DNA of 64,000 bases from Pseudomonas cavernae (lineage in GTDB: Bacteria; Pseudomonadota; Gammaproteobacteria; Pseudomonadales; Pseudomonadaceae), in NCBI RefSeq assembly GCF_003595175.1, contig NZ_CP032419.1:3348001-3412000 (forward strand). The letters are read 5' to 3'. Positions 43,518 to 53,585 of the stretch are shown one piece after another; the stretch's first letter is position 1; every line of letters begins with the position of its first letter. The translations under genes were made by a program, and so were the position numbers. The notes beneath the pieces are model-generated. The model was given only the letters and a program-made list of their open reading frames with translations. It was not told where the DNA came from and made no database searches.

Positions 43518-44876
43518 ATGAAAGGCAATCTGGATCGTCTGAGCCAATGGTTGAAGGACAACAAGATCACCGAGGTCGAGTGCCTTATCTCGGATCTGAG
43601 CGGCATTGCCAGGGGCAAGATCTCGCCGACCAACAAGTTCCTCAATGAGCGGGGCATGCGCCTGCCGGAGAGCGTCTTGTTGCAGACGGTCACCGGCGAC
43701 TACGTCGAGGACGAGGTCTATTACGACCTGCTCGACCCGGCCGACATCGACATGCACTGCCACCCCGACGAGGGCGCCGTGTTTCTGGTGCCTTGGGCCC
43801 TGGAACCGACGGCCCAGGTCATCCATGACACCCATGACAAGCAGGGCCGCCCGGTCGAGCTATCGCCGCGCAACATCCTCAAGAAGGTGCTCAGACTCTA
43901 CACGGAGCGGGGCTGGAAGCCGATCATCGCGCCGGAAATGGAGTTCTACCTGATTCAGCGCAGCGATGACCCTGACTATCCGCTGAAGCCGCCAGTCGGC
44001 CGCTCCGGGCGCCAGGAGACGGGGCGGCAGTCCTACTCGATCGAGGCGACCAACGAGTTCGATCCGCTCTTCGAGGACATGTACAACTGGAGCGAGGCCC
44101 AGGGGCTGGACTTGGACACTCTGATCCACGAGGAAGGCACCGCGCAGATGGAGATCAACTTCCGCCACGGCGATCCGCTGCACCTGGCGGATCAGATCTT
44201 CGTCTTCAAACGGACCCTGCGCGAGGCGGCCCTCAAGCACAACGTCAGCGCGACCTTCATGGCCAAGCCGATGACCGGCGAACCGGGCAGCGCCATGCAC
44301 CTGCATCAGAGCGTGGTGGACCTGCAGACCGGTCAGAACATCTTCTCCAACCCCGACGGCAGCATGAGCGACCTGTTCCTGCACCACATCGGCGGTTTGC
44401 AGAAATACATTCCCGAGACGCTGCCGCTGTTCGCCCCCAACGTCAACTCGTTCCGCCGCTTCCTGCCGGATACCTCGGCGCCGGTGAATGTGGAGTGGGG
44501 CGAGGAGAACCGCACCGTGGGCCTGCGCGTACCGGACTCGGATCCGCAGAACCGCCGGGTGGAGAATCGCCTGCCGGGCGCCGACGCCAACCCCTACCTG
44601 GCCCTGGCGGCGAGCCTGCTGTGCGGTTTCGTCGGCATGATCGAAGCCGTCGAGCCCAGCCAGCCCGTGCAGGGACGCGGCTACGAGCGGCGTAATCTGG
44701 CCCTGCCGCTGACCCTGGAGGCCGCGCTGGAGCGCATGGAGCAGTCGGCGATGCTCAAGGAGTACCTGGGTAGCCGCTTCACCAAGGGCTTCGTCGCGGT
44801 CAAGCGGGTCGAGCACGAGAACTTCAAGCAAGTGATCAGCTCCTGGGAGCGGGAATTCCTTCTGCTCAGTGCGTGA
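43518..44876 (+). CDS. Gamma-glutamylpolyamine synthetase (PuuA/SpuI-like)
   Basis: A 452-residue glutamine-synthetase-family enzyme that links glutamate to putrescine or another polyamine with ATP. The N-terminal beta-grasp domain carries ECLISDLSGIARGKIS, which differs from true glutamine synthetase. The catalytic domain has IIAPEMEFYLI, AMHLHQSV and NRRVENRLPGADANPYLALA. The GS adenylylation motif is absent, as expected. It starts the cluster with a polyamine-binding protein and a glutamylpolyamine-type oxidase, the next enzyme in the pathway. Start ATG is preceded by GAGGCGTT. Confidence 0.88.
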   Translation: MKGNLDRLSQWLKDNKITEVECLISDLSGIARGKISPTNKFLNERGMRLPESVLLQTVTGDYVEDEVYYDLLDPADIDMHCHPDEGAVFLVPWALEPTAQVIHDTHDKQGRPVELSPRNILKKVLRLYTERGWKPIIAPEMEFYLIQRSDDPDYPLKPPVGRSGRQETGRQSYSIEATNEFDPLFEDMYNWSEAQGLDLDTLIHEEGTAQMEINFRHGDPLHLADQIFVFKRTLREAALKHNVSATFMAKPMTGEPGSAMHLHQSVVDLQTGQNIFSNPDGSMSDLFLHHIGGLQKYIPETLPLFAPNVNSFRRFLPDTSAPVNVEWGEENRTVGLRVPDSDPQNRRVENRLPGADANPYLALAASLLCGFVGMIEAVEPSQPVQGRGYERRNLALPLTLEAALERMEQSAMLKEYLGSRFTKGFVAVKRVEHENFKQVISSWEREFLLLSA

Positions 44877-44939
44877 AACCCACGGGCGTCCTCCAGGACG
44901 AAATCGGTCCTGCGTGAATCTATTCCCCAACCTACCTAG

Positions 44940-46043
<1,104 letters not shown>

Positions 46044-46096
46044 TCCGCCCTGCCGGGTGGCTGCGCCAACCCGGTAAGTTGACAGGTACCCTCAAG

Positions 46097-47395
46097 ATGT
46101 CTTCCACGCTTATTGCACCTCCAACCTATTATTTCGCCACCCGCAATCGCAGTCTCGACTGTCCGCCGCTCGAAGGCTCGGCCCAGGCCGATGTCTGCAT
46201 TGTGGGCGGCGGTTTCACCGGCCTGAACACCGCCATCGAACTGGCCGAGCGGGGCCACTCGGTAATCCTGCTGGAGGCACGCCAGATCGCCTGGGGCGCC
46301 ACCGGCCGCAATGGCGGGCAACTGATTCGCGGGCTCGGGCACGATCTCGGCCGATTCCACAAGTACATCGGCAGCGAGGGCTGCCAGACCCTTGAGCGGC
46401 TGGGGCTCGAGGCCGTCGATATCGTCCGCCAGCGTGTGCAGCGGCATGCCATCGACTGCGATCTGCGCTGGGGGCACTGCGAGCTGGCCAACACGCCTCG
46501 GCACTATGCGGGGCTGATCCGCGAGCGGGAGGCGCTCGAGCAGCAGGGCTATCCGCATGAGGTCAGCCTGGTCGAGCCGCACGAAATGGCCCGGGTGGTC
46601 GGCTCCGAGCGCTATGTCGGCGGCCTGATCGACAACGGCTCGGGCCACTTGCACCCGCTCAATCTGGCTCTGGGGGAGGCCGCCGTCGCTCAGGGGCTGG
46701 GCGTACGGCTCTGCGAGGACAGTGCGGTGACGCGCATCGAGTACGGCAGCCGCATCCGTGTGCATACCGCCAGAGGCCAGGTCCAGGCCAAGAGCCTGGT
46801 GCTCGCCGGCAATGCCCACCTAGGCAATCTCGAACCGGCGCTGAGCGGCAAGGTGTTACCCGCCGGCAGCTATATCATTGCCACGGAACCCTTGGACCCG
46901 GTCCTGGCCGAGACCCTGATCCCCGCTAACCGGGCGCTATGCGACCAGCGCGTCGGGCTGGATTACTATCGTCTGTCGGCAGACCGGCGCCTGTTGTTCG
47001 GCGGCGCATGCCGTTACTCCGGACGCGACCCCAGCGACATCGCTCGCTATATGCGCCCGAAAATGCTCAAGGTGTTTCCGCAGCTGGCCGATAAACGCAT
47101 CGAGTTTCAGTGGAGCGGAATGATCGGTATCGGCGCTAACCGGCTGCCGCAGATAGGCCGCTTGGAGACGCAGCCGAACGTCTACTATGCCCAAGCCTAT
47201 GCCGGACATGGGCTCAACACCACGCACCTGGCTGCCCGCCTGCTGGCCGAGGCGATCAGTCGGGAGCGCAGTCATGGGTTCGACCTGTTCGCCCGCGTGC
47301 CGCACATGACCTTCCCAGGCGGTCAGCGGCTGCGCTCTCCGCTGCTGGCACTGGGCATGCTCTGGTACCGACTCAAGGACGTGGTGGGGGGCTGA
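46097..47395 (+). CDS. FAD-dependent gamma-glutamylpolyamine oxidase (PuuB-like)
   Basis: A 432-residue DAO-family flavoprotein, started at ATG 46097. The dinucleotide-binding motif VCIVGGGFTGLNTAIELAER follows an N-terminal SYYFAT-type lead (PPTYYFATRN), and GATGRNGGQL near residue 70 is the FAD-contact signature of PuuB/OrdL proteins. The C-terminal YYAQAYAGHGLNTTHLA completes the flavin site. It oxidises gamma-glutamylputrescine or similar products of the synthetase encoded upstream, yielding an aldehyde and hydrogen peroxide. A terminator follows at 47515. Confidence 0.88.
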   Translation: MSSTLIAPPTYYFATRNRSLDCPPLEGSAQADVCIVGGGFTGLNTAIELAERGHSVILLEARQIAWGATGRNGGQLIRGLGHDLGRFHKYIGSEGCQTLERLGLEAVDIVRQRVQRHAIDCDLRWGHCELANTPRHYAGLIREREALEQQGYPHEVSLVEPHEMARVVGSERYVGGLIDNGSGHLHPLNLALGEAAVAQGLGVRLCEDSAVTRIEYGSRIRVHTARGQVQAKSLVLAGNAHLGNLEPALSGKVLPAGSYIIATEPLDPVLAETLIPANRALCDQRVGLDYYRLSADRRLLFGGACRYSGRDPSDIARYMRPKMLKVFPQLADKRIEFQWSGMIGIGANRLPQIGRLETQPNVYYAQAYAGHGLNTTHLAARLLAEAISRERSHGFDLFARVPHMTFPGGQRLRSPLLALGMLWYRLKDVVGG

Positions 47396-47514
47396 ACAGT
47401 CCCCCTGGCGGGGAGAGTGCCGCGGTGGGGCAGGCAAAACGCTCGTCCTCGTCAGACCCCGCAGGGAAAGCGGGCGTCTGTTCAAGCCTCGCTAGGCGAA
47501 CAGGCATGCATAAA

Positions 47515-47536
47515 AAACCGGCTCAATGGCCGGTTT
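47515..47536 (+). terminator. Terminator hairpin after the polyamine cluster
   Basis: AAACCGGC-TCAATG-GCCGGTTT is an eight-pair stem followed by CTCTC and preceded by an A-run, so it could work in either direction. It lies 120 bp past the oxidase stop. Confidence 0.65.
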
Positions 47537-47594
47537 CTCTCAACTGTCCCCGTGCGCCTGCTGGGCGCTGGAAAACCTGATGTAGCTGTAGGCT

Positions 47595-48260
47595 GTGGGC
47601 ATGGCGGGAGGCTCCGGGGACACTGGAAAGCCTCGTTATACCTTTGCCTACTTCTTCCCGCTGATGGGCGTGCTGGTCGGCGCGCCGTTCTTCGCCGAAG
47701 GCTTGACCCTGAACAAAGCCGGCGGTGTGCTGCTGGGGCTGCTGGGCGTCGGCCTGCTGACCCGCACCGGTCCGGTGGCCTTCGATATGGATTTGCTCTG
47801 GGGCGCCGCCGCCTGCTTGATCGCCACCACCTGCTACGGTTTTGCCGGCTTTCTCACCCGCCGCTGGCCCGGTCTGGATGGCCTGGATAACCGTCTCGCC
47901 GCCTGCAGCAGCATGTTCGGGGCAACCTTGTGCCTGCTGCCGCTGTTCGCTTATTCCGTCATCAGCCAGCCACCGGCCAGTTGGGGCGGCAGCAGCGTCT
48001 GGCTGGCGCTGGCCGGTCTCGGCTTCGTCTGCACCGCCTTCGCCTACATCATTTACTTCCGCCTGATCGCCGATGTCGGCCCGCTGAAGACCCTGTCGGT
48101 GACCTTTCTGATCCCGCTGTTCGGGGTGCTCTGGGGCGTGCTATTGCTGGACGAACGACTGTCTTGAGCCTACCTCTACGGCGGCGTGTGGATCGGGCTG
48201 GTGCTATGGCTGGTAGTGAAGCCGGCGGCAGTGCCGGCGACGGCAGAAGAGTCGGCGTAG
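47595..48260 (+). pseudogene. EamA/DMT transporter relic
   Basis: The frame encodes the second half of a drug/metabolite transporter, with helices such as AGGVLLGLLGVGLLTRTGPVA and TLSVTFLIPLFGVLWGVLLL. The first half-repeat is missing: homology begins at TFAYFFPLMGVLVGAPFF without a good start. A TGA at 48165-48167 interrupts LSxAYLYGG, after which the frame runs on as GGVWIGLVLWLVVKP to TAG at 48258-48260. Trp is the likely original residue at the stop. Both a 5' truncation and a nonsense change mark it as dead. Confidence 0.8.
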
Positions 48261-48392
48261 GGCGGATATGCCGCTTGCGGCTTGTCCGCCGCAGAAGCTG
48301 GACAGGACTTCGCTATGCCCACCCGCTCCGGCTCCTCAACCCCCGCACAGCAAAAGGCCGCCCGCTGGCGGCCTCGAGCAAAGGAGCCTGCC

Positions 48393-48538
48393 TAAGAACC
48401 TGTTCAAGATCGTCGCGAGCGCAGGTCAGACAAGGCGAAAACAGGCGAGGACGCGGAGTTTACGAGTTGTAAATGAGCAGTCCGGGCCTGTTTTCAACGC
48501 AGCATGGCCAAGCGCAGCAGATATTGAACAGGTTCTTA
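48393..48538. repeat. Palindromic dispersed element, 146 bp
   Basis: A perfect 15-bp inverted repeat, TAAGAACCTGTTCAA at 48393-48407 against 48524-48538, encloses GC-rich arms. Its right end supplies the TAA stop of cysK. The interior (for example CTGCTGCGC then GGCCATGCTGCGTTGAAA on the minus strand) matches 50567-50761 and part of 17767-17815, so this is a mobile or formerly mobile family. Confidence 0.75.
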
Positions 48539-49510
48539 CTGCACCAACTCCTGCTCGCTGAACATATCGCTGAACAGCATGCTGGAGAGGTAACGCTCGC
48601 CGGAGTCCGGCAGGATCACCACCATGGTCTTGCCCTGCATTTCCGGGCGCTCGGCCAGACGCACCGCCGCCGCCATCGCCGCGCCACCGGAGATGCCGCA
48701 GAGGATGCCCTCTTCGCGCATCAGGCGCAGCGCGACGGCCTTGGCGTCATCGTCGGTGACCTGCTCGACGCGGTCGACCATGCTCAGGTCGAGGTTCTTT
48801 GGCACGAAGCCGGCGCCAATGCCCTGGATCTTGTGCGGACTGGGCTTGACCTCATCGCCGGCCAGGGTCTGGCTGATCACCGGCGAGCCAATCGGCTCGA
48901 CCGCTACCGACAGGATCGGCTTGCCCTGGGTCAGTTTGATATAGCGCGACACCCCGGTGATGGTGCCGCCGGTGCCGACGCCGGCGACCAGCGCGTCGAT
49001 GGCGCCTTCGGTGTCGTTCCAGATTTCCGGGCCGGTGGTCTTCTCGTGGATCGCCGGGTTGGCCGGGTTATCGAACTGCTGCGGCATATAGTACTGCGCC
49101 GGGTCGCTGGCGATGATTTCCTCAGCCTTGGCGATCGCGCCCTTCATGCCCTTGGCCGGCTCGGTCAGCACGATCTCGGCGCCGAGGGCCTTGAGCACCT
49201 TGCGCCGCTCCAGGCTCATCGACGCCGGCATGGTCAGCAGCAGCTTGTAACCGCGGGCGGCGGCGACGAACGCCAGGCCGATGCCGGTATTGCCCGAAGT
49301 CGGCTCGACTATGGTCATCCCCGGCTTGAGCATGCCGCGCTCCTCGGCGTCCCAGATCATGCTCGCGCCGATCCGGCATTTGACCGAATAGCCCGGATTG
49401 CGGCCCTCGATCTTGGCCAGGATGGTCACGCCCTTGGGGCCCAGGCGGTTGATGGCGACCAACGGCGTATTGCCGATGGATTGGGCGTTGTCTGCGTAGA
49501 TGCGGCTCAT
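48536..49510 (-). CDS. cysK: Cysteine synthase A
   Basis: A 324-residue PLP enzyme making cysteine from O-acetylserine and sulfide. The PLP lysine is K44 in [12 protein letters not shown], the substrate loop is [13 protein letters not shown], the phosphate loop is [16 protein letters not shown], and the C-terminal [15 protein letters not shown] is typical. Length and frame are normal for CysK rather than CysM. It diverges from the MoxR gene over about 210 bp. Its stop codon is the terminal triplet of a palindromic repeat. Confidence 0.93.
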   Translation of the reverse strand: MSRIYADNAQSIGNTPLVAINRLGPKGVTILAKIEGRNPGYSVKCRIGASMIWDAEERGMLKPGMTIVEPTSGNTGIGLAFVAAARGYKLLLTMPASMSLERRKVLKALGAEIVLTEPAKGMKGAIAKAEEIIASDPAQYYMPQQFDNPANPAIHEKTTGPEIWNDTEGAIDALVAGVGTGGTITGVSRYIKLTQGKPILSVAVEPIGSPVISQTLAGDEVKPSPHKIQGIGAGFVPKNLDLSMVDRVEQVTDDDAKAVALRLMREEGILCGISGGAAMAAAVRLAERPEMQGKTMVVILPDSGERYLSSMLFSDMFSEQELVQ

Positions 49511-49628
49511 GCTTGCGTGTCCTTGGCTAAAAGCGAGAGCAAGAGCCTAAGCCCCTCCCCCCGAAGCGTCCAGTGCAGGGATTGGCCAGACCGCCGGTGC
49601 CATTCAGTGACTGAATACGCCGGCTGCG

Positions 49629-49658
49629 TTCACAGTCGACCGGCTCGCGCGGTATAGT
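49629..49658 (+). promoter_or_regulatory. Sigma-70 promoter candidate for the MoxR gene
   Basis: TTCACA and TATAGT are separated by 18 bp in the cysK-MoxR gap, about 62 bp before the MoxR start codon. This is the best -35/-10 pair there. Confidence 0.4.
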
Positions 49659-49720
49659 CACCCTTTAATTACTGAACCGCCCGGTTTGCACCAGCGCGCT
49701 ATCGTTTCGAGGATTTTCCG

Positions 49721-50566
49721 ATGAAGTTCGAAGGCACCCAGTCGTACGTCGCCACCGACGATCTCAAACTCGCCGTCAATGCCTCCATCACCCTGCAGCG
49801 CCCGCTGCTGGTCAAGGGCGAGCCCGGCACCGGCAAGACCATGCTGGCCGAGCAACTGGCCGAAGCCTTCGGCGCCCGGTTGATCACCTGGCACATCAAG
49901 TCGACCACCAAGGCGCACCAGGGCCTCTACGAGTACGACGCGGTCAGCCGCCTGCGCGATTCCCAGCTGGATTCCGACAAGGTCCACGACGTTCGCAACT
50001 ACATCAAGAAAGGCAAGCTGTGGGAGGCGTTCGAGTCCGAGGACCGCGTGATCCTCTTGATCGACGAGATCGACAAGGCCGACATCGAGTTCCCCAACGA
50101 CCTGTTGCAGGAACTCGACAAGATGGAGTTCTACGTTTACGAGACCAACGAGACGATCAAGGCCAAGCAGCGCCCGATCATCATCATCACCTCGAACAAC
50201 GAGAAGGAACTGCCGGACGCCTTCCTGCGCCGCTGCTTCTTCCACTACATCGCCTTCCCGGATCGCGACACCCTGAAGAAGATCGTCGACGTGCACTATC
50301 CGAAGATCAGCGGCGAGCTGGTCAGCGAAGCCCTCGACGTGTTCTTCGACGTGCGCAAGGTGCCGGGCCTGAAGAAGAAGCCCTCGACTTCCGAGCTGGT
50401 CGACTGGCTGAAGCTGCTGATGGCCGACGACATCGGCGAAGCCGTGCTGCGCGAACGCGATCCGACCAAGGCCATCCCGCCGCTGGCCGGCGCCCTGGTG
50501 AAGAATGAGCAGGACGTGCAACTGCTCGAGCGCCTGGCGTTCATGAGCCGCCGCGCCAGCCGTTGA
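49721..50566 (+). CDS. MoxR-family AAA+ ATPase
   Basis: A 281-residue AAA+ ATPase. Walker A is GEPGTGKTMLAE near residue 32 and Walker B is VILLIDEIDKAD near 110; sensor 1 follows in IIITSNNEKELPDAF and the Arg finger in LRRCFF. MoxR proteins act with VWA-domain partners as chaperone-like complexes in maturation of oxidoreductases or in stress. The VWA partner is at 51223, separated here by a repeat and a GFA gene. The start ATG has a weak ribosome site in GGATTTTCCG. Confidence 0.9.
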   Translation: MKFEGTQSYVATDDLKLAVNASITLQRPLLVKGEPGTGKTMLAEQLAEAFGARLITWHIKSTTKAHQGLYEYDAVSRLRDSQLDSDKVHDVRNYIKKGKLWEAFESEDRVILLIDEIDKADIEFPNDLLQELDKMEFYVYETNETIKAKQRPIIIITSNNEKELPDAFLRRCFFHYIAFPDRDTLKKIVDVHYPKISGELVSEALDVFFDVRKVPGLKKKPSTSELVDWLKLLMADDIGEAVLRERDPTKAIPPLAGALVKNEQDVQLLERLAFMSRRASR

Positions 50567-50761
50567 GAATCGGCTGATGGTCTGCTGCGCGTCGGCCATG
50601 CTGCGTTGAAATCAGGCTCAGCAAGCCGCTTGCGGCTAACGCGCTTCAGCGCGGCCCGGAGGGCGAGTGAAACGAGTACTGCTCATTTACAGTCGTAAAC
50701 TCCGCTTCTTCGCCTGATTTCGCCTTGCCTGACCTTAGCTCGCGAGACCATAAACCGATTC
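50567..50761. repeat. Second palindromic dispersed element, 195 bp
   Basis: The ends GAATCGGCTGATGGTC and (inverted) GAATCGGTTTATGGTC match at 14 of 16 bases. The inside shares CTGCTGCGC, GGCCATGCTGCGTTGAAA and GTAAACTCCGC blocks with 48393-48538 but has an extra segment. It begins directly at the MoxR stop codon. Confidence 0.65.
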
Positions 50762-50784
50762 CGCCACCTAGGAGGAGCTGAACC

Positions 50785-51180
50785 ATGCATAGCGGCAGTT
50801 GCCTGTGCGGTGAGGTGAAGTACCGGCTTGATGCCCCCATCAAGTCGGTCACCCATTGCCATTGCTCGATGTGCCGCAAGGCCCACGGCGCGGCGTTCGG
50901 CAGCTACGGCAACGTCCGGCGCCAGGACTTCCACTTCACCCAGGGCCAGGACTCGGTCGCCGAGTACCACTCCTCGCCCGGGGTGACGCGGACCTTCTGC
51001 AAGCACTGCGGCTCTACCCTGCAATGGTTCAGCGAGCTGCCCCATCCGGATTGGCTGTCGGTGGCGCTGGGCACACTGGATACGCCGCTGGGCACAATCC
51101 CGCAGAAGCACATTTTTTCCGAGTCGAAAGCAGACTGGTATGCCATCGCAGATGGCCTGCCACAAGAAACCCGCTCCTAG
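50785..51180 (+). CDS. GFA-family (glutathione-dependent formaldehyde-activating-like) zinc protein
   Basis: A 131-residue protein of the GFA/CENP-V fold. Zinc-binding Cys are in SGSCLCGEVKYRL, THCHCSMCRKAHG and TFCKHCGSTLQWF, the three conserved clusters. Named for formaldehyde-glutathione chemistry, most members have no proven activity. Start ATG follows TAGGAGGAGCTGAACC. Its place between a MoxR ATPase and its VWA partner, right after a repeat element, looks like a later insertion into that gene pair. Confidence 0.85.
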   Translation: MHSGSCLCGEVKYRLDAPIKSVTHCHCSMCRKAHGAAFGSYGNVRRQDFHFTQGQDSVAEYHSSPGVTRTFCKHCGSTLQWFSELPHPDWLSVALGTLDTPLGTIPQKHIFSESKADWYAIADGLPQETRS

Positions 51181-51222
51181 CCCGCGCTTTTGGCGCCGGC
51201 CCGAATACATGAGGGTGCAGCC

Positions 51223-52401
51223 ATGCTGCTCAACCTATTCAACGAAATGCGTGCAGCCAAGGTGCCGGTGTCGGTGCGCGAGCTGCTCGACCTGATCAAC
51301 GCGTTGAAACACAACGTGGTGTTTGCCGACATGGACGAGTTCTACTTCCTCGCCCGCACGGTGATGGTCAAGGACGAGCGCCATTTCGACAAATTCGACC
51401 GCGCCTTCAGTGCCTACTTCAAGGGCCTGGACAAGCTCGACGACCTGCTCCAGGCGATGATCCCCGACGAGTGGCTGCGCAAGGAATTCGAGAAGCACCT
51501 GACCGAAGAAGAGAAGGCGCAGATCAAGAGCCTCGGCGGCCTTGACAAGCTGATCGAGGAGTTCAAGAAGCGCCTCGAGGAGCAGAAGGAAAAGCACGCC
51601 GGCGGCAACAAGTGGATCGGCACCGGCGGCACCAGCCCGTTCGGCTCCGGCGGCTTCAACCCGGAAGGCATCCGCGTCGGCGACGCCGGCCAGCGCCAGG
51701 GCAAGGCGGTCAAGGTCTGGGACCAGCGCGAGTACAAGAACCTCGACGACCAGGTCGAGCTGGGTACGCGCAACATCAAGATCGCCCTGCGCCGCCTGCG
51801 CAAGTTCGCCCGTGAAGGCGCGGCGGAAGAGCTCGATCTCGACGGCACCATCGACCACACCGCCAAAGACGGCGGCCTGCTCAACATCCAGATGCGTCCG
51901 GAACGGCGCAACACGGTGAAGCTGTTGCTGCTGCTCGACATCGGCGGCTCGATGGACGCCCACGTCAAGGTCTGCGAGGAGCTGTTCTCGGCGTGCAAGA
52001 CCGAGTTCAAGCATCTCGAATACTTCTACTTCCACAACTTCGTCTATGAGTCGGTGTGGAAGAACAACCTGCGCCGCACCAGCGAACGCACCTCGACCCT
52101 GGACCTGCTGCACAAGTACGGCGCCGATTACAAAGTGGTGTTCGTCGGTGACGCGGCCATGGCGCCCTACGAGATCACCCAGGCCGGCGGCAGCGTCGAG
52201 CACTGGAACGAGGAGCCGGGCTACGTGTGGATGCAGCGCTTCATGGACAAGTACAAGAAGCTCATCTGGATCAACCCCTATCCGAAGGACACCTGGAACT
52301 ACACCTCCTCCACCGGCATCGTCCGCGACCTGCTCCACGATCAGATGTACCCCCTGACCCTGCGCGGGTTGGAAGACGGGATGAAATTCCTGACCAAATG
52401 A
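51223..52401 (+). CDS. VWA-domain protein, partner of MoxR ATPase
   Basis: A 392-residue protein, started at ATG 51223 behind GAGGGTGCAGCC. The N-terminal helical half has LNLFNEMRAAKVPVSVREL and a Lys/Glu-rich segment near residue 120; the C-terminal half is a von Willebrand factor A domain with LLLLDIGGSMDAHVKV at about residue 240. The MIDAS motif reads DxGGS, so the first Ser is Gly. Such proteins work with MoxR ATPases, often in CoxE-like roles. A good terminator follows at once. Confidence 0.85.
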   Translation: MLLNLFNEMRAAKVPVSVRELLDLINALKHNVVFADMDEFYFLARTVMVKDERHFDKFDRAFSAYFKGLDKLDDLLQAMIPDEWLRKEFEKHLTEEEKAQIKSLGGLDKLIEEFKKRLEEQKEKHAGGNKWIGTGGTSPFGSGGFNPEGIRVGDAGQRQGKAVKVWDQREYKNLDDQVELGTRNIKIALRRLRKFAREGAAEELDLDGTIDHTAKDGGLLNIQMRPERRNTVKLLLLLDIGGSMDAHVKVCEELFSACKTEFKHLEYFYFHNFVYESVWKNNLRRTSERTSTLDLLHKYGADYKVVFVGDAAMAPYEITQAGGSVEHWNEEPGYVWMQRFMDKYKKLIWINPYPKDTWNYTSSTGIVRDLLHDQMYPLTLRGLEDGMKFLTK

Positions 52402-52403
52402 AG

Positions 52404-52425
52404 AAGGGCCCGCAAGGGCCCTTTT
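52404..52425 (+). terminator. Rho-independent terminator after the VWA gene
   Basis: AAGGGCCC-GCAA-GGGCCCTT is an eight-pair stem followed by TTCC, starting three bases after the VWA stop codon. It ends the MoxR-VWA transcript. Confidence 0.75.
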
Positions 52426-52530
52426 CCATTTACGAGGTCATGCCTGGAGGGGCTGAAGCGGCCAGAAGTGGACGCTTACACGGCTGCAACTAAGTTCGCG
52501 GCTGCGCCAACGCTTCTGGCCGACAGCAAC

Positions 52531-53496
52531 TCAGCCCCCGAACTTCTGGCGGTATTCCAGGGGCGTCAGCCCGGTCAGTTCCTTGAACATGCGGCGCATA
52601 TTGGAATCGCTGCTGAAGCCCAGTTCCGCACTGATGGTACTGACCGGCACAGACGTGAACATCAGACGTTCGCTGGCCTGGTTCAGTTTGATGCAGCGGG
52701 CGTGCGCCGCAATCGAAACCCCTGTTTCGCTGCTGACTTTGCGCGCCAGCGTACGTTCGGACATGCCGAGTTGTTCCGCCAATCGCTGAACGGTGACCTG
52801 CTCAGCCGGCAACTGCTCAACCAGCGCATGCAGTTGGCGGAGCAATTTGCTGGATTGCTCGATCAGGCTCATCGACCGAAAGGCGCTATGCGGCTGAACA
52901 GGCCGGGGCAGCACCATCAGCTTGTTCAAGTCACGTAAGACATCGGGGCTGACATGCCGCTCTATCAGCTCCTGGGCAATAGGCAAGTAGCCATTAACGC
53001 CGGAAGCCGTGGCGGATTGCGCAGTGACGACGCAGTTGCGCTCGCTTTGCCACCTAACCTTTTCATAGCGCTTGAGCATTGCCTCGGCTAGCCACCAGGT
53101 CACGGTCGCAGCCTTGCCGTTCAAGCGTCCGCTCGCCGCCAGCAGGCAAACCCCAGTGCAGTAACTCCATAGTTGCAGCTTCCTTGAGCAGGTTGCCAAT
53201 GCGCAGACGAGGTCTGCATTCGCGGCGACAGTATCAACGACCTGCTGCGGTGATTCGGCCCAAAAACCTGGGACCAATATTGCGTCGAGGTTGGCGTGAT
53301 CCAGCGATTCGGCAGCCTGCAAGGACACCCCTTGGGTGTACTCGAAAGTGCCTGGCTGTAGCGCGACGAATTGCGTAGCGAAGAGCGTACGCCCTGCACG
53401 GCGATTAGCGGCCTGGAGCAGGTCGGCGAATGCGAACAAACCTGCAGGCATGCAACGCGGGAAAAGCAGCAAGCCCACTCGAAGCGGTTTGGTCAT
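52531..53496 (-). CDS. GlxA-type regulator (DJ-1/PfpI + AraC)
   Basis: A 321-residue regulator. The DJ-1/PfpI-like domain starts KPLRVGLLLFPRCMPAGLF, with the elbow-like YCTGVCLLAASGRLNG near residue 115. The AraC HTH includes LAEQLGMSERTLARKVSSET and ISAELGFSSDSNMRRMFKEL, ending TGLTPLEYRQKFGG. It diverges from an MBL-fold hydrolase 90 bp away, which it may control. It resembles the regulator at 19799 in layout but not closely in sequence. Confidence 0.87.
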   Translation of the reverse strand: MTKPLRVGLLLFPRCMPAGLFAFADLLQAANRRAGRTLFATQFVALQPGTFEYTQGVSLQAAESLDHANLDAILVPGFWAESPQQVVDTVAANADLVCALATCSRKLQLWSYCTGVCLLAASGRLNGKAATVTWWLAEAMLKRYEKVRWQSERNCVVTAQSATASGVNGYLPIAQELIERHVSPDVLRDLNKLMVLPRPVQPHSAFRSMSLIEQSSKLLRQLHALVEQLPAEQVTVQRLAEQLGMSERTLARKVSSETGVSIAAHARCIKLNQASERLMFTSVPVSTISAELGFSSDSNMRRMFKELTGLTPLEYRQKFGG

Positions 53497-53585
53497 GGCA
53501 GAAAGCGAATCGATAATGTCTTAACCTGCCATTCTGTGCTTTATCCATCGCCGACACAATGGAGCCTCTTAACGGAGGCTTCGCC

